From positions 186,001 through 250,000 of the forward strand of contig NZ_LYCS01000002.1 of NCBI RefSeq assembly GCF_001659985.1: DNA of 64,000 nt. The letters are read 5' to 3'. Positions 48,659 to 55,727 of the stretch are shown here, in pieces (the first letter of the stretch is position 1; each line of letters starts with the position of its first letter). The notes below the pieces were generated by a model. That model did not search any database. It was given only the letters and a program-made list of their open reading frames with translations, and was not told the DNA's origin. A program made the position numbers and the translations under genes. The DNA is from Oceanobacillus sp. Castelsardo. GTDB lineage: Bacteria > Bacillota > Bacilli > Bacillales > Amphibacillaceae.

Positions 48659-49117
48659 AATAACAATACATATCACTGCAACAATTGCTCCAAACACATC
48701 TATGAATACATCTCCAATATATGGTGTGCGATTTGGCGTTATACCTTGGTGGATTTCATCTACGATAGCATATGCAGAAGTTAATAAAAATGAAATTAAA
48801 ATAGCCTGTATTTTTGGGATACGGGTCGTCCTTTTAATAGCAATATAAAAAAGGCATGTTAACAGGAAGAAAACGGTAAAATGTGCCCCCTTACGTATAA
48901 AAAATTCGATAAATCCTGCAACACCTAATGTTTCCACACTTACAACGGATTGATGATAAGTAAAAGAAATCCAAGAAAGAGCGGGTTCCAAAAAGGATAA
49001 ATCAATGAGGTTTCCTAAAAACGGTCTCATATCTTGTTTTTCATAAGGGGTAGAAGATGAATAATATATAATTCCCATCCATCCCAAGGTCAAAATCCAG
49101 TACCAATATTTACGCAT
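48635..49117 (-). CDS. VanZ family membrane protein
   Basis: 160-residue protein with about five membrane segments. The VanZ-like core KGAHFTVFFLLTCLFY and the motif AIVDEIHQGITPNRTPYIGDVFIDVFGA (about 115-142) are complete. VanZ relatives are linked to glycopeptide resistance in enterococci, but most chromosomal copies have no proven role. The last seven residues and stop are encoded within a dispersed repeat. Confidence 0.85.
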   Translation of the reverse strand: MRKYWYWILTLGWMGIIYYSSSTPYEKQDMRPFLGNLIDLSFLEPALSWISFTYHQSVVSVETLGVAGFIEFFIRKGAHFTVFFLLTCLFYIAIKRTTRIPKIQAILISFLLTSAYAIVDEIHQGITPNRTPYIGDVFIDVFGAIVAVICIVIFRKIRKA

Positions 49118-49157
49118 ATGTCACCTTACTTCTTCTTTCTATAATTATTTCTCACAC

Positions 49158-49190
49158 TAAAAAACCGTTAAAGCAGAATGCCAAACGGTC
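49158..49190 (-). terminator. sinIR terminator
   Basis: ACCGTT / AACGGT stem with TTTTTTA tail on the minus strand, 13 bases after the sinR stop. Loop is long (about 14-16 bases), so moderate strength. Confidence 0.6.
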
Positions 49191-49202
49191 TACTAATCAT
49201 AT

Positions 49203-49538
49203 TTATGATTCGTTACTCTTTCTCCATTTATTGAATTCCAAGTATTCCCTAAATTGCTCTTTCGTTACTCCGGAATCCATTGCCTCACGAACGATATCTA
49301 ACCATTCGTTATCTAACGTTTCATACTCTACACTTTGATTTGTTTCATCATTTAATAATTCATTTACGGTTACGCCTAACACTTCGCTAATCTTTTCTAT
49401 AAACTGGATGGACGGATTGGATTGTAGGTTCCGTTCAATGGAACTTAAATAAGACTTAGCAACCCCAGCTCGCTCGGCTAATTCTGAAATTGACATTTTT
49501 TTCTCTTTGCGCAATTGTTTGATTTTTTCACCGATCAA
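49203..49538 (-). CDS. sinR: Biofilm master repressor SinR
   Basis: DNA-binding repressor of matrix operons. At 111 residues it equals the B. subtilis length. The N-terminal XRE helix-turn-helix is KKMSISELAERAGVAKSYLSSIERN (about 14-38), and the C-terminal SinI-like dimer module is DNEWLDIVREAMDSGVTKEQFREYLEFNKW (about 77-106). SinI, encoded just upstream, would bind this module and release DNA. Likely operators with the core CGTTCTT lie in front of tasA and the sortase gene. Confidence 0.94.
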   Translation of the reverse strand: MIGEKIKQLRKEKKMSISELAERAGVAKSYLSSIERNLQSNPSIQFIEKISEVLGVTVNELLNDETNQSVEYETLDNEWLDIVREAMDSGVTKEQFREYLEFNKWRKSNES

Positions 49539-49606
49539 GTCTTCTCACCTACTTTCATTGGGGATTATACCATAAAACAGGTGAGGTGTTCTATTTTCTA
49601 GCAAAA

Positions 49607-49744
49607 TTACTTTGTGAATTTTATTTGTCCTTGTCTTAATAAAAATGCACGTATTTCCTCTTTCGTCATCCCCATATCCTTTGCCTGTTTTATCAATTGA
49701 ATCCAACCATTGTCTAGCGCCACACTTTTTACTAACTCGCTCAT
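49607..49744 (-). CDS. sinI: SinR antagonist SinI
   Basis: A 45-residue protein, too short for the usual ORF cutoff and overlapped by a longer false frame. It begins MSELVKSVALDNGWIQLI and continues with KQAKDMGMTKEEIRAFLLRQ, the SinI/SinR dimerisation helix pair (L-D-x-x-W...A...G-x-T-x-E-E-I-R-x-F-L). Compared with the SinR C-terminal module, the pattern is the same. A GGGGG ribosome site lies 7 bases before the ATG, and the c-di-GMP aptamer ends only about six bases before that site. The order sinI-sinR is as in B. subtilis. Confidence 0.9.
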   Translation of the reverse strand: MSELVKSVALDNGWIQLIKQAKDMGMTKEEIRAFLLRQGQIKFTK

Positions 49745-49761
49745 CTCGTTTCCCCCATTTT

Positions 49762-49850
49762 AAATCAGGTAATCCAGCCGTCATAGCATAAAAAGCGTTA
49801 GACCTGTGACTTTGCGCCCTTACCTTTCAATAAGTTTGCCATTTTTCTGA
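49762..49850 (-). ncRNA. Cyclic-di-GMP-I (GEMM-I) riboswitch in front of sinI
   Basis: Minus strand carries the aptamer hallmarks in order: GGCAAAC (49834-49840), GAAA tetraloop (49825-49828), GGGCGCAAAG (49810-49819), GGTCTAA (49798-49804), a small hairpin, then ATGACGGCTGGATTACC (49768-49784). The 5' AAAAATGG/TCAG and 3' TTACCTGATTT arms can form P1. These are the conserved blocks of the GEMM-I class that binds c-di-GMP. No terminator follows, and the sinI ribosome site is within about 6 bases, so control of translation start is the simplest reading. Whether c-di-GMP turns sinI on or off cannot be decided by eye. Confidence 0.88.
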
Positions 49851-49871
49851 CGTCCATTTTTATCTGAGTCC

Positions 49872-49937
49872 ATTATACTATTTCTAAACGCCCTTTTGTG
49901 TGGCTAGTTTTGTCGAGTTTTTTCTAGTTTTGTAGAG
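49872..49937 (-). promoter_or_regulatory. sinI promoter with two Spo0A-box-like repeats
   Basis: A TATAAT at 49872-49877 (minus strand) would start transcription about 15 bases before the aptamer. No good -35 is present (CACAAA at 17 bases), as expected for an activated promoter. Upstream, CTAGTTTTGTCGAG (49904-49917) and CTAGTTTTGTAGAG (49924-49937) repeat with 20-bp spacing. The core TTTGTCGA matches the Spo0A box TTTGTCRA. In B. subtilis sinI is activated by Spo0A~P. Confidence 0.65.
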
Positions 49938-49949
49938 TGAGAAAATTTG

Positions 49950-50591
49950 CTAAGCCTTTGACCTTTTATTATATAAAACGAGTAAACCAACTATGCTACC
50001 AACGGTTATAAGTAACATGCCAATTAATAAAAAAGCAAACATGTTCGTAGCAGTGTTTGGTAAAATACCCCCATCTGTACTATTACCGCTATCAATTGTC
50101 CCTGTTACTGATTCTACACCACTTTCTTCAGTGTCTTCAGCTTCTGCAGTGTAATAAATAGTGAATTTAGCATCTAAACCTTGAAATTCATTTCCTAGAT
50201 GCTCAGGAAATCGAACAGTATATTCTAATTCTTCTTCCTCATTCGGTGAGAGAACGCGCAGAGGAAATCCAGTGAACTCGGATAGTTTTCCGTTATAAAG
50301 CTCCTCATTGCCGTCCCAAACCTCTAGCAATAATTCATTATACAGTTTTAACGATTCACTATTTGGCTTAACGGAAGTAGTGTATTCAAATCCAACCTCT
50401 CCATTATTCCTAATTGTAGTAGTTCGCGGCGCCCAATCTCCTGGTTTCATGTTGCTTACATCAAACAACTCTTTTGCCGGTAGAACTTCAATAGATAACT
50501 TTTCTTCAGCTAAAACAGTCGTCCAATTCATTAATGTAATGATTATTAAGCTTATTATCAATATGAATAATGTTTTTCTCCGGAATTTCAT
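49950..50591 (-). CDS. LPNTA-anchored surface protein with TasA-like domain
   Basis: 213-residue exported protein. It has a signal peptide (hydrophobic to about residue 28, likely cut at VLA-EEK) and a folded domain of about 125 residues. A short acidic/Ser/Gly linker leads to a sorting signal LPNTA followed by a membrane helix and KRSKA tail. The domain shows TasA landmarks: MKPGDWAPRTTTIRNNGEVGF compares with LKPGDTMTRNFKLNNTGSLDV of TasA, and NEFQG..AKFTIYYTAE with NVFQG..LKLEWTFDAK. LPNTA is the motif used by class D sortases, one of which is encoded divergently at 53843. Suggested role: wall anchor or base of TasA fibres (inference). Start ATG 50591 chosen over the one six bases earlier for ribosome-site spacing. 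Confidence 0.85.
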   Translation of the reverse strand: MKFRRKTLFILIISLIIITLMNWTTVLAEEKLSIEVLPAKELFDVSNMKPGDWAPRTTTIRNNGEVGFEYTTSVKPNSESLKLYNELLLEVWDGNEELYNGKLSEFTGFPLRVLSPNEEEELEYTVRFPEHLGNEFQGLDAKFTIYYTAEAEDTEESGVESVTGTIDSGNSTDGGILPNTATNMFAFLLIGMLLITVGSIVGLLVLYNKRSKA

Positions 50592-50614
50592 AATCATCTT
50601 CCTCTTTAAGTAAA

Positions 50615-51196
50615 TTAGGAATTCGTTGCATCAGTTGGAGTTTTCTTATGATCATCCAATTCTCTTAGTGCTCTCCATATTATTAAAATAGAATAACCTA
50701 ACATTAAGAATCCAGGTATAATCAAGAAAGCAATACTACCATTTGGTGACTGAGCAAAACTTGAAATATATCCGAGGTATGGAATTGTAAATCCTTGATA
50801 AACAGCTACCACATTCTCTGCAAGTACTGGATTCGTATCAGGGGCATTGTTATTATCCCCTTTCGTTGTATAAAAGACATTGTCGCCACTATTGTTAACA
50901 TCGATTACTCTGTGCGTCACTAACATATCATCCGATTCCATAAATGTAATGACATCACCATTCCCCAATTCCTTGCGTTCATCGCCTTCTACTGGTGTGA
51001 CAGCAATAACAGAGCCAGTTTGGATTTCAGGCTCCATAGAACCAGATAAAACCGTTTTCAATTGATAACCAAGGATTTCAGGTTCTCCGCCTGAGGCTTT
51101 GTTTATAACCACTAATGCCGCCACTGCAAAAAGAACAATCATTAACACACTTGATATGATTCGATTAACCCATTTAAATAACGCTTTCTTTTTCAT
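50615..51196 (-). CDS. sipW: ER-type signal peptidase SipW
   Basis: Membrane signal peptidase, 193 residues, that processes TasA and TapA. It has an N-terminal helix (about 13-32) and a C-terminal helix (155-176). The catalytic Ser lies in LSGSMEPEI near 51, and VTHRVID (His near 94) replaces the usual Lys, marking the eukaryote/archaea-like Ser-His class. It starts two bases after tapA. The AYFSD/AYFTD sites in both TasA proteins are its expected substrates. Confidence 0.95.
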   Translation of the reverse strand: MKKKALFKWVNRIISSVLMIVLFAVAALVVINKASGGEPEILGYQLKTVLSGSMEPEIQTGSVIAVTPVEGDERKELGNGDVITFMESDDMLVTHRVIDVNNSGDNVFYTTKGDNNNAPDTNPVLAENVVAVYQGFTIPYLGYISSFAQSPNGSIAFLIIPGFLMLGYSILIIWRALRELDDHKKTPTDATNS

Positions 51197-51198
51197 TA

Positions 51199-52011
51199 TT
51201 ATGCCCCTTCCTTGTTTTCTTGCTTTGGATTAGATTCTATTTCCGGCTTCATTTCCTCTTCTTTTTGTTTCTCTTCTTCTACAGGCTTCTGCTCTTGTAC
51301 AGATCTCTGTTCAACAGGTTTCCCTGGGCTTTGTTCGGGTTCAGCACTTTTCTCTGGCTTTTCTTCCTTCACCTGTTTTTCTTGTTGTTTAGGTTCCACG
51401 GATTTCGTTTCATCCTCTTTCTTAACCTGTTCGTCTATATTTTCTATAACCTTTTCACTAGGTTCTTTGTTAACATTATTATTTTCTTCGGTTTTCTGTT
51501 CTGAGTTCGTTACTTTTTCATTATTCGGATTACATTCAACATTAAATTTTTTACTCTCCACTTTTATATCTTTTTCATCCACTATAAAGACATATTTGCC
51601 AGTCTTATTTGCTTCATAACTAACTTTTGCAGATTCTTCACTTTTTAGTGCATTAATTCGTCCTTCTCCTACTTTTTCACCTTTCACGGGATTTCCATTT
51701 TCAACATAAAATACATCAAATTTAACATTTTCCTCCATATCACCAGGTCCCGTATTCTTTACAGTAGTTTCAATACTACATGTTCTGTGTGGATTTCCAC
51801 TCATATCAAATTGAAGCTCGTATTGCCCTTTTAACCAATCTGAAGCTTCAATACTTCCCTTTGGTGCAACCTTACTAGAAAAAACTGCAGAAGTAGTTGA
51901 AGTGAAGTAAGTTGCGGAAAAGAGTAACAAATACCAAATCATTGCAATTTTTGCTATCAACCAAAAACCCCGATATTTAGATTTAAACTTTTTTAAACGG
52001 CTCATCCTCAC
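51199..52011 (-). CDS. tapA: TasA anchoring/assembly protein TapA
   Basis: Secreted accessory protein that nucleates TasA fibres, 270 residues. The N-terminal membrane segment (about 17-36) is followed by TSAVFSSKVAPKGSIEASDW, like B. subtilis TapA. A globular part with two cysteines (CSIE near 77, ECNPN near 156) ends near 160. The last 110 residues are a P/E/K/Q-rich low-complexity tail (KPVEQRSVQEQKPVEEEK style). GTG at 52011 is 7 bases after GGAG and is kept; ATG 52005 is an alternative. Confidence 0.88.
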   Translation of the reverse strand: MRMSRLKKFKSKYRGFWLIAKIAMIWYLLLFSATYFTSTTSAVFSSKVAPKGSIEASDWLKGQYELQFDMSGNPHRTCSIETTVKNTGPGDMEENVKFDVFYVENGNPVKGEKVGEGRINALKSEESAKVSYEANKTGKYVFIVDEKDIKVESKKFNVECNPNNEKVTNSEQKTEENNNVNKEPSEKVIENIDEQVKKEDETKSVEPKQQEKQVKEEKPEKSAEPEQSPGKPVEQRSVQEQKPVEEEKQKEEEMKPEIESNPKQENKEGA

Positions 52012-52060
52012 AAACTATCTCCGCCCTTTTAATGAAATCCTTTTTATGCTTCTGTAATTA

Positions 52061-52108
52061 TGTGTAGTTCTAAAAACATTAAAGAATTAACATGCTTAGG
52101 ACTACACA
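52061..52108 (-). other. mRNA stem-loop between tasA2 and tapA
   Basis: TGTGTAGT(C/T)CTAA / TTAG(A/G)ACTACACA, a 13-bp stem with one G-T type change and a 22-base loop. It has no T-tail. It may protect the upstream tasA message or partly block read-through. Confidence 0.6.
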
Positions 52109-52135
52109 TAAAATAGTCCTATAGAATGAACAATT

Positions 52136-52693
52136 TTATTTTTCCTTAATGACTTGCTTTGCCTCAAAAGTCCAATTCAAATCCATCACATTTCCTTGAT
52201 AATCATTTTGGCTTTCCTTCGTCTGTATAAATTTAAACTTTACAAATACTTCAACATCCTGACTATCCTCTGGAAATTTATTTAATAAAACTTTTGCATT
52301 TTTCGCTCCTTTTAAATCATCTAAAGTGACCTTTTTGTCAGATGTAATTTTCTCTTCTCCATCAACCGTTAACGACACGACCTCTATCTGACTACCAAAA
52401 TCAGCCTTACCGTCAACTGTATGGTTCGATATTAAAGTTACCTCTCCAATTTCTAAAGTTCCATTGTTAGACAGGTTAAATTTATAATCGAATACATCAC
52501 CCGGTTGTTTATTTTTAAACTCAAACAGAACGCCGTCATCTATATTTGTCACACCCAAATCTAATGTTCCCGACATGATTTCGTTCTGCGTATCTACACT
52601 ATCGGTAAAATAGGCAACAGTTCCTCCACTAATCAATGCCATCCCAACTAAACCTGTCGCCATCCCCATCATGATATGTTTTTTAAAACTCAT
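52136..52693 (-). CDS. TasA/camelysin family matrix protein (paralogue 2)
   Basis: 185-residue exported protein of the TasA/CalY family. The signal segment MGMATGLVGMALISGGTVAYFTD holds the SipW-type cleavage region (AYFTD). Domain landmarks are SGTLDLGV, KQPGDVFDYKFNLSNNGTLEIGEV and the closing DYQGNVMDLNWTFEAKQ. A GGAGGGGAT ribosome site precedes the start. It lies between the first tasA paralogue and tapA. Likely a second fibre subunit; the shorter length than B. subtilis TasA makes it nearer to CalY of the B. cereus group. Confidence 0.9.
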   Translation of the reverse strand: MSFKKHIMMGMATGLVGMALISGGTVAYFTDSVDTQNEIMSGTLDLGVTNIDDGVLFEFKNKQPGDVFDYKFNLSNNGTLEIGEVTLISNHTVDGKADFGSQIEVVSLTVDGEEKITSDKKVTLDDLKGAKNAKVLLNKFPEDSQDVEVFVKFKFIQTKESQNDYQGNVMDLNWTFEAKQVIKEK

Positions 52694-52728
52694 GGGATCC
52701 CCTCCGTTTGTTAAAATATGTATAATAT

Positions 52729-52753
52729 GGAAGACGAGATTAACTCGTCTTCC
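52729..52753 (-). other. Perfect mRNA hairpin between the two tasA genes
   Basis: GGAAGACGAG / CTCGTCTTCC, a perfect 10-bp stem with a 5-base loop and no T-tail, 13 bases after the first tasA stop. It is suited to 3'-end stabilisation of the first tasA message. Confidence 0.7.
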
Positions 52754-52765
52754 GTTTTAAGAATA

Positions 52766-53368
52766 TTATTTTGCTGTACCTCTTGTTTGCTTCGCATCAA
52801 ACGTCCATTCAAGTTTTAAAGAATCTCCTTGGAAGACGTTTTGGTCTTTTTTATTATCAACAAACTCAAACTTCACCTGCAAATCATCATTAGAATTTGC
52901 TTTTAGGCCATCATTTTCCCCACCTAGTATCCAACCTAATAGATCCCTATCAACGACATCCGTTTCACTTAATTCTTTCAAAGTAGTTTCATGAACTACC
53001 TCAGTTTTCTTATCTTTATTTATTAGAAACTTAACTTTAATATGTTCACCAAAATCGGCACCAGCATTATCCCCTTTGGCATCTGTTGTTGTGTATTTTG
53101 ATGTTAATAATACCTTTGATACATCTAAACTACCTGTATTGTTCAGTTTAAAGTTACGTGTCATTGTATCACCAGGTTTTAAATTATTAACATCAATTAT
53201 TGCATTAGCAGTGTCGTTTCCTTTAACGTTAATATCTAATGTTCCTGCTGCAAAGGAACTATTATTTACTTCCGAATCACTAAAATATGCAAACGTTCCC
53301 CCACCAACTAATGAAATTCCTAGTGCTGCTGTTGCGATTCCCATTCCAATTTTCTTTTTAAGACTCAT
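52766..53368 (-). CDS. tasA: TasA family biofilm fibre protein (paralogue 1)
   Basis: 200-residue secreted matrix protein, the first gene of the matrix operon. The N-terminus MGIATAALGISLVGGGTFAYFSDSEVNNSSFAAGTLDINV is typical, with the SipW site near AYFSD and the strand (SFAAGTLDI) that in TasA fibres inserts into the next subunit. LKPGDTMTRNFKLNNTGSLDVSKV and VFQGDSLKLEWTFDAKQ are conserved. Ribosome site AGGGGGA precedes the ATG. The upstream region carries SinR-operator-like sites, so repression by SinR is expected. Confidence 0.93.
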   Translation of the reverse strand: MSLKKKIGMGIATAALGISLVGGGTFAYFSDSEVNNSSFAAGTLDINVKGNDTANAIIDVNNLKPGDTMTRNFKLNNTGSLDVSKVLLTSKYTTTDAKGDNAGADFGEHIKVKFLINKDKKTEVVHETTLKELSETDVVDRDLLGWILGGENDGLKANSNDDLQVKFEFVDNKKDQNVFQGDSLKLEWTFDAKQTRGTAK

Positions 53369-53534
53369 TTTTCAATTCCCCCTATTTTTTAATTAAATTT
53401 TCTAATACAAAAAAATTCCACAGTTTACTAAAAAACGATAGCGCCTTTTTCTCAATCACTCTTACAGTAATAGATAAGTAATCTAAATGCCGATGCTGTC
53501 CCCCTTCCTAATATGTATATATTGAATCAGTCGC

Positions 53535-53729
53535 GTTCTTTTTAAAAACCCTTTTGTTTCTTATTAAGAACGTTATGTTTGCAGTATAGGACATTATCCT
53601 CAGAAAGAAAAACACCAAAATCACCCATTTATACGTTATAATGAACAATTATCTTTAATTTACTGCCTATTACTTTAATTTACTTATAGTTTTAAAAAAA
53701 CTAAAAATTAATTTTACATTATAAAGAAC
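53535..53729. promoter_or_regulatory. Three SinR-operator-like sites in the tasA/sortase gap
   Basis: CGTTCTTT at 53534-53541 (plus), CGTTCTTA at 53565-53572 (minus) and CGTTCTTT at 53723-53730 (minus) match the SinR core GTTCTYT. The first two form an inverted pair with 23 bases between. A possible tasA -10 (TATACT, minus, 53583-53588) would place the pair at about +5 and +35. The rest of the 474-base gap 53369-53842 is AT-rich with no gene; a TATAAT at 53807-53812 may serve the sortase gene. Confidence 0.6.
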
Positions 53730-53842
53730 GTTTAATTAAAACCTTCCTTTAAAAAGGTCTGATAACAAACATCACTTTACTTCTTCCATATTCTTCAAAC
53801 CCCGTTTATAATAAAGCTAATACTAAAGAGGAGTTTGATCCT

Positions 53843-54439
53843 ATGCGTATATTTTCTATGTTGCTCATAACAGCAGGAATTGTCTTTCTCGGTTTTGGCG
53901 GCTATCAATGGTATGCCACTGAAACCGCACAAAAGAATAGTTTAGCGGAAGCGAAAGAAATCATAAAAGACTCTACTAAAGAAACTCAATCGAATGAAGA
54001 AGCTACAATCGACGGTTCTAATTTTTCTCCATCCACTGGTGAAACAGCTGGAATCCTACATATTCCAAAACTGGAATCCGATCTTCCTATAGTAGAAGGA
54101 ACGGATGAGGACGAGTTGGAAAAAGGTGTTGGTCATTATAAAGGAACTGCTTACCCAACACAAGGGGAACAAATTGTATTATCAGGCCATCGTGATACGG
54201 TATTCAGACGAATGGGAGAGCTAGAATTAGGAGATATATTAACCGTAAAACTTCCTTATGGTGAATTTTCATACGAGATAGTAGATACTAAAATTGTAAG
54301 TGCGGATGATCGAACGATTATTAAACCACAAGGGAAAGAGGTTTTAACCCTTACAACATGCTATCCTTTTAACTTTATTGGAAGTGCTCCGGATCGTTAT
54401 ATTATAACTGCATTACCTGTAGAAAATGGGGACAATTAA
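53843..54439 (+). CDS. srtD: Class D sortase
   Basis: Membrane-anchored transpeptidase, 198 residues, that attaches proteins with an LPNTA-type signal to the wall. It has an N-terminal helix (about 2-22). The catalytic His is in LSGHRDTVFR near 117, Cys in LTLTTCYPF near 174, and Arg in SAPDRYI near 185. AGGAG lies 9 bases before the ATG. The only LPNTA protein in the window is encoded in the divergent matrix operon, which makes it the probable substrate. Confidence 0.92.
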   Translation: MRIFSMLLITAGIVFLGFGGYQWYATETAQKNSLAEAKEIIKDSTKETQSNEEATIDGSNFSPSTGETAGILHIPKLESDLPIVEGTDEDELEKGVGHYKGTAYPTQGEQIVLSGHRDTVFRRMGELELGDILTVKLPYGEFSYEIVDTKIVSADDRTIIKPQGKEVLTLTTCYPFNFIGSAPDRYIITALPVENGDN

Positions 54440-54458
54440 ATTGTCCCTATTTTTTTTG
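54429..54458 (+). terminator. Sortase gene terminator overlapping its stop codon
   Basis: GGGACAA / TTGTCCC stem with TATTTTTTTT tail. The left arm encodes the last residues (GDN) and the stop, so the terminator is built into the coding end. Confidence 0.85.
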
Positions 54459-54684
54459 GGATTTTATAAAACATTCTTCCTGCATCAATGGCATTCACTG
54501 AAAAGAATTGCTGAACTCTTATTTTCTAATGGTTATTTTTTCATTTTATATTTGCGGCTAATCCACATAACCTAAAATATAGGAAAAATTTCATAGACGA
54601 GTTTCGACAATTCGGTTATAATTTATACAGGATTTTTAAACATATGCCATAATTTTACAATTAAAAATAAAGAGGAGAATTCGA

Positions 54685-55623
54685 GTGGATTCTAGAAAAA
54701 GTAATCGTAAAAATAACAAAAAAAGAAGATGGCTTTATTGGGTAGGAGGAATTTTTCTCGCCTTAATACTCGCGGTTGTCGGTTTTGGGTTTTACGTATG
54801 GAATGAGCTTGGAAATACAGTTGAAACTATGCACACCCCTTTAGAAAGAGAAGATGGCCGCTACAAGGAAACAGAAGGCCGGTTTAAACAAAAGGAAAGT
54901 ATCAATGCGTTGCTACTTGGTGTAGATGAGCGTGCTGGTGATAGAGGGCGTTCGGATACGATGATCCTATTATCATTAAATCCGAATACGAATACGATGG
55001 AGATGTTAAGTATTCCAAGGGACACTTATGTTAATATTCCGGGCCGTGGTATGGATAAAATTAACCACGCTTATGCATTTGGTGGACCTGAGTTATCCGT
55101 ACAAACGGTGGAAGAAACATTTGATATTCCGATTCATGTGTATGGTCGTATCAATATGGAAGGTTTCATTGAAGGTATAGATGCAATAGGCGGTGTAACC
55201 GTTAATAATACATTTGCTTTCAAACAAGGCGGCTATAGTTTTCCTGAGGGAGAAATCCATTTAGATGGAAAAAAAGCGCTTGAATATACTCGAATGAGAA
55301 AGAATGACCCGCGAGGTGACTTCGGACGTAATGATCGTCAAAGACAAGTTATTGCAGCTGCAATTGATGAAGCGGCAGACTTTTCAAGCATTACTAAATT
55401 TGGGGATATTTTAGAAATAGTTGGATCCAATGTTCAAACCGATTTAGATATGAAAAAAATTCAAACATTGTTCTCTGATTATCTTGGAACTAGAAAAAAT
55501 ATGGAAACCTTACAGATTAAAGGTAGTGGACAAAAAATGAATGGGGTATATTATTACGTTGTACCTGATTCAGAGTTTAGTCGAATAAATACAGAAATAA
55601 CTAATCACATGGAAGCAAAGTAA
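54685..55623 (+). CDS. LCP family cell-wall polymer ligase
   Basis: LytR-CpsA-Psr enzyme, 312 residues, joining teichoic acid or other polymers to peptidoglycan. A short cytoplasmic basic N-terminus and one membrane helix (about 18-38) lead to the LCP domain. Pyrophosphate-lipid ligands are seen in RSDTMILLSLNPNT, PRDTYVNIPG, KINHAYAFGG and YTRMRKNDPRGDFGRNDRQRQV. GTG start follows GAGGAG by 7 bases. Terminator at 55631. Likely a TagT/U/V type; which one is not resolvable. Confidence 0.92.
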   Translation: MDSRKSNRKNNKKRRWLYWVGGIFLALILAVVGFGFYVWNELGNTVETMHTPLEREDGRYKETEGRFKQKESINALLLGVDERAGDRGRSDTMILLSLNPNTNTMEMLSIPRDTYVNIPGRGMDKINHAYAFGGPELSVQTVEETFDIPIHVYGRINMEGFIEGIDAIGGVTVNNTFAFKQGGYSFPEGEIHLDGKKALEYTRMRKNDPRGDFGRNDRQRQVIAAAIDEAADFSSITKFGDILEIVGSNVQTDLDMKKIQTLFSDYLGTRKNMETLQIKGSGQKMNGVYYYVVPDSEFSRINTEITNHMEAK

Positions 55624-55630
55624 AAAGTTA

Positions 55631-55666
55631 AAGTCACCTGTTTTTCCTTAAACAGTGTGGCTTTTC
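55631..55666 (+). terminator. LCP gene terminator
   Basis: AAGTCACCTGTTT / AAACAGTGTGGCTT stem with TTTTC tail, directly after the LCP stop. Confidence 0.8.
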
Positions 55667-55670
55667 TTAT

Positions 55671-55698
55671 TTGGAAGAAATCGGTTTAATGTTATAAT
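55671..55698 (+). promoter_or_regulatory. Promoter of the PBP3-like gene
   Basis: TTGGAA (55671-55676), 16 bases, TATAAT (55693-55698), placing the start about 20 bases before the ribosome site. Confidence 0.65.
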
Positions 55699-55727
55699 GT
55701 TAGAAGATATTTATGGGGGGTCACATA

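Noticed and set aside
49545-49784. 79-codon minus-strand frame MTAGLPDLKWGKRDERVSKK... over the sinI region
   Set aside because: It runs through the riboswitch 3' half and over sinI in another frame, has no family match and no ribosome site. The overlapped 45-codon sinI frame has both.
51220-51504. Plus-strand frame rich in Phe/Leu opposite tapA
   Set aside because: Antisense of the E/K-rich TapA tail gives artificial F/L codons.
54474-54531. Possible minus-strand degenerate copy of the TTAGAAAAC repeat
   Set aside because: Only scattered matches (ATTAGAAAA, GTGAATGCC, TGCAGGAAG) with wrong spacing; not counted in the family.
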